64,000 nucleotides of DNA from Enterococcaceae bacterium OF42-14pH9A (GTDB lineage: Bacteria; Bacillota; Bacilli; Lactobacillales; Enterococcaceae). The notes under the pieces are model-generated. The model was not told the origin of the DNA. It ran no database searches and worked only from the letters and a program-made list of their open reading frames with translations. Below, piece after piece: positions 18,080 to 27,121 of the stretch (positions are counted from its first letter, which is position 1; each line of letters begins with the position of its first letter). Location: NCBI GenBank assembly GCA_027692465.1, contig JAQEYU010000001.1:620001-684000 (forward strand), given 5' to 3'. The position numbers were made by a program, and so were the translations under genes.

Positions 18080-20725
18080 ATGACCAAAAAGAAATTATTG
18101 CTGATTGACGGCAACAGCGTCGCCTTCAGAGCTTTTTTTGCACTCCATAATTCTTTGGAGCGTTTCAAGAATAACAGCGGGCTGCATACCAATGCAGTCT
18201 ACGCTTTCAACACGATGTTCGACAACGTGATGTCAAAAGAAAAACCGACCCATGTTTTGGTGGCTTTTGATGCCGGCAAGACGACTTTTCGGACGGAAAT
18301 GTACAAGGATTACAAAGCAGGCCGGGCCAAAACGCCGGGGGAATTTCGTGAACAGCTCCCTTATATTCGTGAGTTGATCAACGGGTTGGGTGTCCAGTAT
18401 TATGAACTGCCGAATTACGAAGCTGACGACATTATTGGGACCTTGGCTAACAGGGTCGATAAAACTGAATTCGATGTCGTGATTGTTTCCGGGGATCGGG
18501 ACTTGACGCAGTTGGCTACTGATGAGATCAAGGTTGATATCACCGTCAAAGGAGTCTCCGAGATCGAAACCTATACGCCTGCCCATATCGCAGAAAAATA
18601 CGACGGATTGACGCCGACACAAATCATTGATATGAAAGGCTTGGCAGGGGACACTTCCGATAACATTCCTGGTGTAACCAAAATTGGTGAGAAAACCGCC
18701 ATCAAACTTCTGAAAGAGTATGGTTCGGTGGAAGGCATCTATGAACACATTGACGAGCTGAAAAAGAGCAAAATGAAAGAAAACCTGATCAATGACAAGG
18801 AGCAGGCTTTTCTTTCAAAAAAACTGGCCACCATCAATACCAAGGCGCCGGTGGAAATCGATGTCGACAGTCTAGCCTATGAGGGGAAAGACTTGGAAAA
18901 ACTGATTCCCTTTTATCAGGAGATGAATTTTAAGAGCTTTTTGGACAAATTGAACGTGACCGAGAATACCGAAGATCTGGAAGAGGTTTCCTTCAAAGTA
19001 GTGGACCACTTCACTGCAGAAATGTTCGCGCCGGAAATGGCTCTTTACGCAGAAATGCTGGGAGACAATTATCATACGGAAGATATCGTCGCAGTTGCCT
19101 GGGGAACTCCTAAACAGATCTATGTAACGACTGATCCGGGGCTTTTTGAAAATGACGATTTTCTCACTTGGCTGGAAAATACCAATCAAAAAAAGGTCTA
19201 TGATGCCAAGCGGACTTATGTCGCATTGAAACGCTATACCCGAAAAGCAGTTCAGGGGATTGATTTCGATGTCTTGCTGGCGGCCTATCTGTTGGACACA
19301 AATGACAACTCCAATGACATTGCCGGAGTGGCCCGTCATTACGATTACAACGAAATTCAATCTGATGAAGTTGTCTACGGCAAAGGAGCTAAGCGGGGCT
19401 TGCCGGAAGACGAAGAAACGATGTTTGCCCACTTGGCCCGCAAAATCCAGGCGATCCACTGGTTGAGCGAACGTTTGCATGCTGATTTGAAAGAAAAAGA
19501 TCAGGCAGCGCTCTTTTATGATATGGAACTGCCGCTGACCTTTATTTTGGCGGAAATGGAAATTGCCGGTATCACTGTCGACCCTACCCGTTTACAGAAG
19601 ATGAAGGGCGAATTTTCTGTTCGGCTTCAGGAAATCGAGAAGAAAATCTACGAAGAGGCCGGCGAAACCTTTAACATCAACTCTCCGAAACAATTGGGAG
19701 TGATTTTGTTTGAAAAAATGGGGCTGCCGGTAATCAAGAAAACGAAGACCGGCTACTCGACAGCAGTCGATGTTTTGGAGCAGCTTCGGGAACAAGCCCC
19801 GATTGTGGAAGATATTTTGAACTACCGTCAGATCGCGAAAATCCAATCGACCTATGTGGAAGGTTTATTGAAAGTCATCGCACAAGATGGCAAAATCCAT
19901 ACCCGTTACGTTCAGACACTCACTCAAACCGGACGCTTGAGCTCCGTTGATCCCAATCTGCAGAATATCCCGATCCGCTTGGAAGAAGGTCGGAAAATCA
20001 GACAGGCATTTGTTCCCCGGGATAAAAACTGGCTGATCTATTCTTCCGACTACTCCCAGATTGAATTGCGAGTCTTGGCTCATATTTCCGATGATGAGCA
20101 TTTGAAAGAGGCCTTTGTGGAGGGACAAGATATCCATGCGTCTACTGCGATGCGGGTCTTCGGTATCGAAAAAGCCGAAGATGTGACTCCGAATATGCGG
20201 CGACAGGCAAAGGCGGTCAATTTTGGGATCGTCTACGGCATCTCGGACTATGGACTGTCCCAAAATCTCGGTATCACCCGTAAAGCTGCGCAGCAGTATA
20301 TCGATACGTATTTTGAGAAATATCCCGGTGTGAAAAAGTATATGGAGGAGATCGTGCGAGAAGCCAAAGACAAAGGCTACGTGGAAACTCTCTATCACCG
20401 TCGTCGTTACTTGCCGGAGATCAACTCACGCAATTTCAACTTACGAAGCTTTGCAGAACGAACAGCCATCAATACTCCGATTCAAGGCAGTGCTGCCGAT
20501 ATTCTGAAGATTGCTATGATCGATCTGGATCGTCGCCTGAAAGAAGAAAAACTGGATGCGGTCATGCTGCTGCAGGTCCATGATGAATTAGTCTTTGAAG
20601 TACCGGAAGAAGAGTTGGAGAAACTGGATGCTCTGGTAAAAGAAGTCATGGAAAATGCTGTGAAGCTAAGTGTTCCGCTCATTACTGATTCATCTTGGGG
20701 CAAGACCTGGTACGAAGCAAAATAA
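18080..20725 (+). CDS. polA: DNA polymerase I
   Basis: 881 residues. N-terminal 5' nuclease domain (residues 1-290) with LLLIDGNSVAFRAFFAL, YEADDIIGTLA and GDRDLTQL. Middle 3'-5' exonuclease-like domain in which the DxE catalytic pair is not visible, as in most Gram-positive PolA. C-terminal polymerase domain with motif A SDYSQIELRVLAH, motif B RRQAKAVNFGIVYG and motif C LLQVHDELVFE. Functions in Okazaki fragment processing and excision repair. It is the first gene of a repair and replication run (mutM, coaE, nrdR, dnaB, dnaI), but is separated from mutM by a terminator. Confidence 0.97.
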   Translation: MTKKKLLLIDGNSVAFRAFFALHNSLERFKNNSGLHTNAVYAFNTMFDNVMSKEKPTHVLVAFDAGKTTFRTEMYKDYKAGRAKTPGEFREQLPYIRELINGLGVQYYELPNYEADDIIGTLANRVDKTEFDVVIVSGDRDLTQLATDEIKVDITVKGVSEIETYTPAHIAEKYDGLTPTQIIDMKGLAGDTSDNIPGVTKIGEKTAIKLLKEYGSVEGIYEHIDELKKSKMKENLINDKEQAFLSKKLATINTKAPVEIDVDSLAYEGKDLEKLIPFYQEMNFKSFLDKLNVTENTEDLEEVSFKVVDHFTAEMFAPEMALYAEMLGDNYHTEDIVAVAWGTPKQIYVTTDPGLFENDDFLTWLENTNQKKVYDAKRTYVALKRYTRKAVQGIDFDVLLAAYLLDTNDNSNDIAGVARHYDYNEIQSDEVVYGKGAKRGLPEDEETMFAHLARKIQAIHWLSERLHADLKEKDQAALFYDMELPLTFILAEMEIAGITVDPTRLQKMKGEFSVRLQEIEKKIYEEAGETFNINSPKQLGVILFEKMGLPVIKKTKTGYSTAVDVLEQLREQAPIVEDILNYRQIAKIQSTYVEGLLKVIAQDGKIHTRYVQTLTQTGRLSSVDPNLQNIPIRLEEGRKIRQAFVPRDKNWLIYSSDYSQIELRVLAHISDDEHLKEAFVEGQDIHASTAMRVFGIEKAEDVTPNMRRQAKAVNFGIVYGISDYGLSQNLGITRKAAQQYIDTYFEKYPGVKKYMEEIVREAKDKGYVETLYHRRRYLPEINSRNFNLRSFAERTAINTPIQGSAADILKIAMIDLDRRLKEEKLDAVMLLQVHDELVFEVPEEELEKLDALVKEVMENAVKLSVPLITDSSWGKTWYEAK

Positions 20726-20729
20726 GAAA

Positions 20730-20773
20730 AACGGCGTCGGGTAATCGGTCCCTCCGAGTACTCGACGTTTTTT
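20730..20773 (+). terminator. Terminator after polA
   Basis: CGTCGGGTA paired with TACTCGACG, followed by six T. Confidence 0.75.
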
Positions 20774-20925
20774 GGATACAGGCTGCTGGAGCCAAATCCT
20801 GCATCGAAAACCAGCTGCCGCATTTGAGGTGCGGCTGAATAGGCCGTTGAGTTTCAGCTTTTTGAGAACCTCTCGAAATCGGTGGAAAACTATATATGAA
20901 TCAGAAATAGAAAGGGTGGTTACAA

Positions 20926-21939
20926 ATGCCGGAATTACCGGAAGTAGAAACGGTACGAAAAGGCTTGGAACAACTGGTGGTGGGCAAGACAATCGCCAAA
21001 GTCGAGGTTCTTTGGCCCAAGATTATTGAAATGCCCGAGGTGCCGTTGTTTAGAAAACTTTTGGAAGGACAAACGATTCACGCAATCGACCGTCGAGGCA
21101 AGTTTCTGATTTTCAAAATGACAGATTACGACTTGATCAGTCATTTGCGGATGGAAGGCAAATACGAGTTTTTTCCGCCATACGAATCGAATAAAACAGC
21201 AATTGAATTGGGCGATACTTCTCTCTTAGTGACTGATCCTGATAATAGGGTGCGTTTGTCAGAAGGATTGGCTGAAAAGGAAAATCAGGAGCGAACTCGG
21301 CAGGAAAGGGTCGGGTCTGCGCCTGTAACAAAACATACTCATGTTATTTTTCTTTTCACTGATGGCAGTCAATTACAGTATCGGGATGTGCGTAAATTTG
21401 GGCGTATGGCATTGGTGGTAAAAGATGGCGCTCCTCAGTATAAAGGTATTCGTCAATTAGGACCGGAGCCGCTTGCGGAAACATTCACCTTAGAGAGTTT
21501 CAAAACCGGCTTGCTGCGCTCAAAAAAAGCGATCAAACCGCTGCTTTTGGATCAGCGGCTGGTGACGGGCTTAGGAAATATTTATGTCGATGAGGCTCTT
21601 TGGCAGGCTAAGATCCATCCTGAACAGCCGGCAGATACATTGAACGACAAGGAGATTATCCGTTTACGTACAGCAATCATCGATGTCCTGGCACGGGCGG
21701 TTGCGGCCGGTGGGACTACCATCCGTACTTATCTCAATGCGTTGGGAGAAGCCGGAAAATTCCAGCTGTCGTTGAACGTCTACGGACAGACCGGAAAGCC
21801 CTGCCCCCGTTGCAAAACGCCGATCATCAAAACCAAAGTCGCACAACGAGGCACGCATCTGTGCCCCAATTGTCAAAAGCTTCAGGTTCGCAAGCCACGA
21901 GCCGGAAAAAAAATCAAGCATAGCAAAGGAGGAAGCTGA
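20926..21939 (+). CDS. mutM: Formamidopyrimidine-DNA glycosylase MutM with an N-domain insert
   Basis: Base-excision repair glycosylase/AP lyase for 8-oxoguanine and Fapy lesions. Seen: N-terminal PELPEVETVRKGLE (catalytic Pro after Met removal, Glu), RRGKFLIF, SHLRMEGKYEF, KPLLLDQRLVTGLGNIYVDEALW of the helix-two-turn-helix, and a zinc finger CPRCKTPI...CPNCQ. Length 337 rather than the usual 270-285. The excess is mostly an insert of about 45 polar residues between EGKYEFFPP (about residue 85) and KHTHVIFLF (about 132), plus a basic tail. The insert region (21180-21330) looks A/T-richer than its surroundings. coaE starts one base after the stop. Confidence 0.95.
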   Translation: MPELPEVETVRKGLEQLVVGKTIAKVEVLWPKIIEMPEVPLFRKLLEGQTIHAIDRRGKFLIFKMTDYDLISHLRMEGKYEFFPPYESNKTAIELGDTSLLVTDPDNRVRLSEGLAEKENQERTRQERVGSAPVTKHTHVIFLFTDGSQLQYRDVRKFGRMALVVKDGAPQYKGIRQLGPEPLAETFTLESFKTGLLRSKKAIKPLLLDQRLVTGLGNIYVDEALWQAKIHPEQPADTLNDKEIIRLRTAIIDVLARAVAAGGTTIRTYLNALGEAGKFQLSLNVYGQTGKPCPRCKTPIIKTKVAQRGTHLCPNCQKLQVRKPRAGKKIKHSKGGS

Positions 21940-21940
21940 T

Positions 21941-22543
21941 ATGGCTTTTGTACTCGGGGTTACCGGATCGATCGCTACCGGGAAAACAACAGCGGTAAAT
22001 GTCTTTCGAGAGTTTGGGATTCCTGTGGTGGACGGCGATCAGGTCGCCCGACTGATCGTAGAACCCGGAAAACCGGCGCTTGCGGCAATCGCTGCTTCTT
22101 TTGGAGCGGATCTGCTGACTGTGGAGGGATGCTTGGATCGGAAAAAATTGGGCGCCATCGTCTTTAATGATCCCCAAAAACGGCGCCGTCTGGATGATCT
22201 GCTGGACGGGTATTTGAGAGAAGAAATCTTGCACCAGATTCGTGAACAGGCTGCGCAGTCACCGTTGGTCGTGGCTGATATCCCCTTGTTGTTTGAGCGG
22301 GGATATCAGCAGTACATGGATGAGGTAGCAGTGGTCTATATTCCCCGTGCTCTTCAGCTGACCAGACTGATGGCACGTGACGGACTTACTGAGCAGGAAG
22401 CGACCCAACGAATCGACAGTCAGTTGACAATCGAGGAAAAGGCAAAAAAGGCTGACTGGCTGATCGATAACCAGTTGGCTCCGGCTCACACTCGGCAGCA
22501 AATCGAGACTTGGCTGCGTGAGCGGGGCTTCGTTGAAGAATAA
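21941..22543 (+). CDS. coaE: Dephospho-CoA kinase
   Basis: Last step of coenzyme A synthesis: phosphorylates the ribose 3'-OH of dephospho-CoA. 200 residues. P-loop GVTGSIATGKTTAV at residues 7-20, GDQVARLIVEPG, and the lid region LMARDGLTEQEATQRIDSQ. Starts one base after mutM, and the mutM-coaE pairing is common in Firmicutes. A terminator follows. Confidence 0.96.
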   Translation: MAFVLGVTGSIATGKTTAVNVFREFGIPVVDGDQVARLIVEPGKPALAAIAASFGADLLTVEGCLDRKKLGAIVFNDPQKRRRLDDLLDGYLREEILHQIREQAAQSPLVVADIPLLFERGYQQYMDEVAVVYIPRALQLTRLMARDGLTEQEATQRIDSQLTIEEKAKKADWLIDNQLAPAHTRQQIETWLRERGFVEE

Positions 22544-22559
22544 TCATATACTGTATCAG

Positions 22560-22596
22560 CCGCGACCGGCTTCTGATGAGGCTAGTCGCGGTTTTT
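22560..22596 (+). terminator. Terminator after coaE
   Basis: CCGCGAC paired with GTCGCGG around a partly paired loop, then five T. Confidence 0.8.
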
Positions 22597-22872
22597 CGGC
22601 GTCGCCTGCTTACTTCACAGTGCTTTTCTGTTATAATTATGAAAGAAACAGACAATGAAATCATAGCAAAAAAGCTGTTGCTAAAAAAAGGTGTGTCGGA
22701 AACAATCTGCGACAATTGTGTACTTCTTTGACGCAGCAGATAAGCTCATAAATCCTTGCTGTTACAAACCTTGATAGCAGAGTATTACTGGTTCGTTTAT
22801 AGATAAACAAAATCCAATAATTGGTGTACTGCCGATTTATTGGGAATTTTGCAAAAAGAGAAGGTGGAAATT
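22597..22872. other. Intergenic leader of nrdR
   Basis: Contains a TATAAT at 22632-22637 as a possible -10. The stretch GGTGTGTCGGAAAC near 22690 faintly resembles a repeat-family end, but no partner end is found. No gene is seen. Confidence 0.4.
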
Positions 22873-23343
22873 ATGCGTTGCCCAAAATGTCATCATAACT
22901 CGAGCCGTGTCATCGATAGTCGCCAGACAGATGACGGCCGTACGATCCGCCGCCGTCGGGAATGTGAGAACTGCGGCTTTCGCTTTACGACTTTTGAACG
23001 TATCGAAGAAACACCACTGCTGGTGATCAAAAAAGACGGCAAAAGAGAAGAATTCAGCCGTGAGAAAATATTGCGGGGATTAATCCGTTCCGCCGAAAAA
23101 CGTCCGGTGGCAATGGAACAGATGGAACAGATTGTTGACCACGTGGAAGAACGAGTTCGCAGTCTGGGAGAAAATGAAGTATCGACGATCAAAATCGGTG
23201 AATACGTAATGGAGGATCTTAAAGATGTAGACGAGATTTCCTATATCCGCTTTGCCAGTGTTTATCGTCAATTTAAGGACATGTCGGTCTTTCTGAAGGA
23301 ATTGCAGGAGATCGTTGAAAAAGCCAAAAATGGTGAAAGCTGA
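22873..23343 (+). CDS. nrdR: Transcriptional repressor NrdR
   Basis: 156 residues. N-terminal zinc ribbon [18 protein letters not shown]...[17 protein letters not shown] (Cys3, Cys6 and the later CxxC), then an ATP-cone domain [20 protein letters not shown]. NrdR senses ATP/dATP and represses ribonucleotide reductase genes. Start taken at the ATG behind AAGGTGGA; an in-frame ATG 11 codons upstream would prepend non-family sequence. It precedes dnaB, the usual arrangement in Lactobacillales. Confidence 0.96.
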   Translation: MRCPKCHHNSSRVIDSRQTDDGRTIRRRRECENCGFRFTTFERIEETPLLVIKKDGKREEFSREKILRGLIRSAEKRPVAMEQMEQIVDHVEERVRSLGENEVSTIKIGEYVMEDLKDVDEISYIRFASVYRQFKDMSVFLKELQEIVEKAKNGES

Positions 23344-23418
23344 GGAAGGGATTCCCAAATCAAGAGGTGATCTTTCCTCTCTTGAAAATTTCCTCAACCA
23401 GATCAAGGAGCTGTCAAC

Positions 23419-24822
23419 TTGGACTACACAATGGAACAACTGAAGCCAAAAGAAATATACCGCCCCCACAAAGCCCGTCCGCTGCAAAGAGATGGGGAAC
23501 AAGCTTTATACCACCTCTATCAGCCCTTCATCGGCAGCGATGCAGTGGCTGTCTACCTGTCTTTATTGACAGATGCGGAAGATTGCGAGCAGGAAGAATT
23601 TGTCCATATGGATGCCCTGACCGCCCTGGATATGGGAATTCCACGCTTTACTGCTGCACGAATGCGTTTAGAAGGGATTGGCCTGCTGCGGGTTTACACC
23701 AAAGAGGACCGCGAGCTGGGCAGAAGATTCCTGTATGAATTGTTGGAACCTTTGACACCGACGGCTTTTTTTCAAGATGCCCGTTACTGTCAATTGCTTT
23801 TGCAAAAGGTTTCTCAGCATAAATTCAATCAGTTGGCCAAGCGCTTTGCCCCGGAAACACCTGACACTGAGGGCTATCGCCAAGTCACCAAACGTTTTGC
23901 CGAAGTCTTTGGTCCACAGAATGAAGGAGCAGCAATCGATCAGGCGGCGGCTGCGGATATCAAAATGCAGACGGCATCTTATCGAGAGCTGGCTGATACC
24001 GGTTATTTGAAAGTCACTTTGGCAGATCTCGATTGGACCTTCATGAAGGATCTGGCGGACAAGGAGCATTTGGATGCGATAAGTTTCACCGATGAGCTGC
24101 GGGAAAAGTTGGCTTTTTACCATGAATTTTACGGTTACAATGAAATGGAGCTGATCCAGCTTTTAGCCGACACCGTGGCGCTGGAAAATGGGCAGTTAAG
24201 TCTGAAAAAATTGGATCGGCTCGCTGCAGCACGTACCGATGAGCGGCCGGTCGCTAAAAAAAGTAGCAGTGCTAATGAGGGGGAGCAACTGATTCGCCGC
24301 AAAAATGCCCTGCTGGCGCAGGGATTTACCGAGGAGGATTGGCAGGCAATCCAGGCTGCCGAGAATTACCCGCCGCTTAAATACCTGCAGGGACTGAAAA
24401 AAGCGAAGCGGAGTTTTGTTACCAAAAACGAAGAATGGCTGTTAAAAGATCTGGTAGAGAAATCACCGTTGCCAAATAGTGTGATAAACCAGCTGATGAG
24501 TTATGTTCTGGTGGATCAAAATAAAAGCGACCTTAATTCTCGTCTGGTAAATACCATTGCTACCGATTGGTCGGAAAAGCAGCTGAAAACACCGGAAGAT
24601 GCGATTCGTTACGTGCGGCAGCGCAAACTGGAGATTGAAGAAGACAAACAGAAAAAAGAAGTTCGCCGGCAGGAAAATGCCAAACGCTTCAGCGGCAATC
24701 GCCCACAACGGACTGAAAAAATGGAAGACTGGTCCAAATACGAGACGCAGACAGATCCAAAACTGCAGGAGGAGCTGGAGCGGCGTATGAAAGAATTTTT
24801 GAAGGAAGAAGGTGACCGGTGA
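23419..24822 (+). CDS. dnaB: Replication initiation/restart protein DnaB (DnaD-like)
   Basis: 467 residues, TTG start behind CAAGGAG; an ATG four codons later is possible. Gram-positive DnaB, which with DnaD and DnaI loads the replicative helicase; it is not the helicase itself. Seen: an N-terminal winged-helix region (QALYHLYQPFIGSDAVAVYLSLL), a central DnaD-like helical domain, the C-terminal YYRVDQ-like segment FTEEDWQAIQAAENYPPLKYLQGL, and a charged tail. Shares its last bases with dnaI. Confidence 0.93.
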   Translation: MDYTMEQLKPKEIYRPHKARPLQRDGEQALYHLYQPFIGSDAVAVYLSLLTDAEDCEQEEFVHMDALTALDMGIPRFTAARMRLEGIGLLRVYTKEDRELGRRFLYELLEPLTPTAFFQDARYCQLLLQKVSQHKFNQLAKRFAPETPDTEGYRQVTKRFAEVFGPQNEGAAIDQAAAADIKMQTASYRELADTGYLKVTLADLDWTFMKDLADKEHLDAISFTDELREKLAFYHEFYGYNEMELIQLLADTVALENGQLSLKKLDRLAAARTDERPVAKKSSSANEGEQLIRRKNALLAQGFTEEDWQAIQAAENYPPLKYLQGLKKAKRSFVTKNEEWLLKDLVEKSPLPNSVINQLMSYVLVDQNKSDLNSRLVNTIATDWSEKQLKTPEDAIRYVRQRKLEIEEDKQKKEVRRQENAKRFSGNRPQRTEKMEDWSKYETQTDPKLQEELERRMKEFLKEEGDR

Positions 24823-25745
24823 TGGAAGATGTCGGTAAAACAATCAGCGGTATGATGCGCCGCAACAATTATCAGGGACGCTATCGGGAAATGGTAGAAG
24901 CGGTTCTGCAAGATCCGGATGTGCAGACTTTTCTGGAAGAAAACAAGGCGCGTCTAACACCGGAAGATATCGAAAAAAGCTACTCGAAGCTTTATGAATT
25001 CGTCAAAGAAAAGCGAAAATACCGATTGAATGATCCAACGATGATCGCCCCCGGTTACGAACCGCGACTGACGTTAAATTATCATTACGTGGACGTGGCT
25101 TATGTTCCGACAGATGAATTGATGGCGCAACGAGAACAAGAAGAGATCAAGCGACGGATCCAGACATATGATATTCCCAAAGATATCCGCAACGCCACCA
25201 TGAAAACTGTCGAGCGGACAAGTGAGCGGGTCGCAATCATCCTGCAGATCTTGGAATTCGTGGAAGACTATGCTAAAGCTCCCAATGAGTTTCACAAGGG
25301 CCTTTACCTGGCAGGAGATGTAGGGCGGGGAAAAACTTATCTTCTGGGAGCGATGGCCAATGAACTGGCGAAAAGAGGCTTTCAAACGATGCTGGTTCAC
25401 TATCCGACCTTCTCTTATAACATCAAGCGCAGTATTGGTGACAATACCGTCAATGAGAAGATGGATCCGGTCCGACGTGCACCGATTCTGGTGTTGGATG
25501 ACGTGGGGGCCGATGCGATTACTGCATGGACTCGAGATGAGATCTTCGGCGTTATTCTGCAATATCGCATGCAGGAACAGCTGCCGACCTTCTTTACCTC
25601 CAACATGACAATGGCTGCTTTGGAAGACTTTTTGACCTTCTCAAAGGACGGGGACGAACCATTAAAGGCAAAACGGCTGATGGAACGAATCCGCTATTTA
25701 GCAAAAGAAGAGATCCTGCAAGGACCGAATCTCAGAAATCCATAG
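24822..25745 (+). CDS. dnaI: Primosomal protein DnaI (helicase loader)
   Basis: 307 residues from the ATG overlapping the dnaB stop (a GTG three bases earlier is also possible). AAA+ ATPase that loads the replicative helicase. Seen: the N-terminal DnaI domain, Walker A GDVGRGKTYLLGAM near residue 165, Walker B PILVLDDVGADAI near 223, and sensor 1 FFTSNMTM. Overlap with dnaB implies translational coupling. Confidence 0.96.
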   Translation: MEDVGKTISGMMRRNNYQGRYREMVEAVLQDPDVQTFLEENKARLTPEDIEKSYSKLYEFVKEKRKYRLNDPTMIAPGYEPRLTLNYHYVDVAYVPTDELMAQREQEEIKRRIQTYDIPKDIRNATMKTVERTSERVAIILQILEFVEDYAKAPNEFHKGLYLAGDVGRGKTYLLGAMANELAKRGFQTMLVHYPTFSYNIKRSIGDNTVNEKMDPVRRAPILVLDDVGADAITAWTRDEIFGVILQYRMQEQLPTFFTSNMTMAALEDFLTFSKDGDEPLKAKRLMERIRYLAKEEILQGPNLRNP

Positions 25746-25837
25746 TGTCTTCTGATTGGCAGGGAGCGGGTTTTTGAATAGAAATTATCAGAATCAGCAG
25801 CATTTGAAGTGATAAAGACCGGTGAGGAGGAATAGTC

Positions 25838-26146
25838 ATCGAAACGATTTTTTACGGGACTGTAAAAGAAGAGCCTGCAGCAGATGAGGGGGACACAGTC
25901 CGTTTATGGTTGGAAAAGGTCACCGCTGTTTGTGATCCTCAAGGCATCGTGAAAGCTTTCCAGCAGGACGGCGTTATTTTGCATGTGCTTCCGTCACAGT
26001 TACAGAGTCTCGCAACAGAGCCGGGTTTAAAGACCGGGAGACAGCTCGCAGTTACATTAGCCCAACTGCCGGCCATGACTATGTCGATCCCACCGCAGCT
26101 CCAGGGTCGATCTGTTGTTAGGATTGATTTCTATGATGAGGTTTAA
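25838..26146 (+). CDS. Small unknown protein, apparent AUC start
   Basis: 102 residues if started at ATC 25838. The frame is closed by TGA at 25823. A strong ribosome-binding site GAGGAGG (25824-25830) ends seven bases before this ATC, and the codons from 25838 on are protein-like. The first conventional start, TTG at 25910, has no ribosome-binding site and would remove the first 24 residues. Visible sequence: IETIFYGTVKEEPAADEGDT, then a compact predicted alpha/beta protein ending SVVRIDFYDEV. I recognise no family. It lies between dnaI and trmK in the same direction with short gaps. Confidence 0.65.
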   Translation: METIFYGTVKEEPAADEGDTVRLWLEKVTAVCDPQGIVKAFQQDGVILHVLPSQLQSLATEPGLKTGRQLAVTLAQLPAMTMSIPPQLQGRSVVRIDFYDEV

Positions 26147-26200
26147 ACCCTTAATGCGGGCAACAATACAGCAAAATGAATTTTACTGGGAGTGTTTTTT

Positions 26201-26902
26201 TTGAATGAACACAGTTTATCAAAACGACTGACAATGGTTGGAAACGAAGTGCCTGCCGGGGCGCGTTTGGCCGATATCGGCTCAGATCATGCCTATTTAC
26301 CGACTGCACTGATGCTGGAGGGCAGAATCGAACATGCAGTTGCCGGAGAAGTCGTCAAGGGCCCTTTTGAATCTGCTCAAAAACAGGTAGCTAAAAACGG
26401 TTTGAGTGAGAAAATAAACGTTCGTTTGGCAGATGGGCTGGCAGCAGTATTGCCCTCGGACAATATCGACACTGTTACAATCGCCGGGATGGGGGGCACA
26501 CTGATTGCTCATATTCTGGCAGCTGGTGTCCAAAACGGAAATTTAAAGAAAACCGAGCGGCTGGTCCTACAGCCCAATGTGGGTGAACCAAATGTCCGCT
26601 ATTGGCTGATGACCAATAATTATCGCATCGAAGCTGAACATATCTTGGAAGAAAACGACAAAATCTACGAGATTATCGTTGCGGTTCCCGGATTCTCGGA
26701 ATACACACAGCAGGAACTTTTTTTTGGTCCGTTTCTATCACAAAAAAAACCGGCCGAATTTATGAAAAAGTGGCAGCGGGAAAAGCAGAATCGCCAACGA
26801 GTTCTGACACAACTGCAGCAGGCGGGAACACCTCAGACAGAAAAAATCACTGAGATTCAAGAGCAATTGTCCTGGATTGATGAAATATTAGAAGGTGTCT
26901 GA
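26201..26902 (+). CDS. trmK: tRNA (adenine-22-N1)-methyltransferase TrmK
   Basis: SAM-dependent enzyme that forms m1A22 in tRNA of Gram-positives. 233 residues from TTG 26201, which follows GGGAG at good spacing and gives the usual MNEHSLSKRL start. Seen: SAM motif LADIGSDHAYLP near residue 24, VAGEVVKGPFESA, and the catalytic-loop region VTIAGMGGTLIAHIL with QPNVGEPNVRYWL. The last codons and the TGA stop come from the repeat element that begins at 26889, so the C-terminus was probably altered by the insertion. Confidence 0.94.
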   Translation: MNEHSLSKRLTMVGNEVPAGARLADIGSDHAYLPTALMLEGRIEHAVAGEVVKGPFESAQKQVAKNGLSEKINVRLADGLAAVLPSDNIDTVTIAGMGGTLIAHILAAGVQNGNLKKTERLVLQPNVGEPNVRYWLMTNNYRIEAEHILEENDKIYEIIVAVPGFSEYTQQELFFGPFLSQKKPAEFMKKWQREKQNRQRVLTQLQQAGTPQTEKITEIQEQLSWIDEILEGV

Positions 26903-27016
26903 AAACACCGGCAGCAGTTTACTTGGCTTTTTTCACTGCAAGCTAGTTGTATCCACACAAGCTGCGCTTTACGTCTTGATTTCAGCGGAAAATTTCCGAA
27001 GATTTCGGATGCGCCC
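26889..27016 (-). mobile_element. MITE-like repeat, copy 6, ending trmK
   Basis: Left end TAGAAGGTGTCTGAAAACACC, right end GATGCGCCCTGA. The inside has AAGCTGCGCTTTACGTCTTG, the family block in reverse. The in-frame TGA of its GTCTGA supplies the trmK stop codon. Confidence 0.78.
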
Positions 27017-27026
27017 TGAATAAGAA

Positions 27027-27068
27027 AAAACTCCGACGACAGCAGGTTACTTTGTCCATCGGAGTTTT
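27027..27068 (+). terminator. Terminator after trmK and the repeat
   Basis: AAAACTCCGA paired with TCGGAGTTTT around a 22-base loop. Confidence 0.7.
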
Positions 27069-27121
27069 AAATGTGTGCTGATGACAAGTGATCCATGATT
27101 GATAGGAGGAATTAATTGTAG

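Noticed and set aside
22680..22790. Possible further repeat copy upstream of nrdR
   Set aside because: Only one end is faintly similar; no matching right end or internal block is found.
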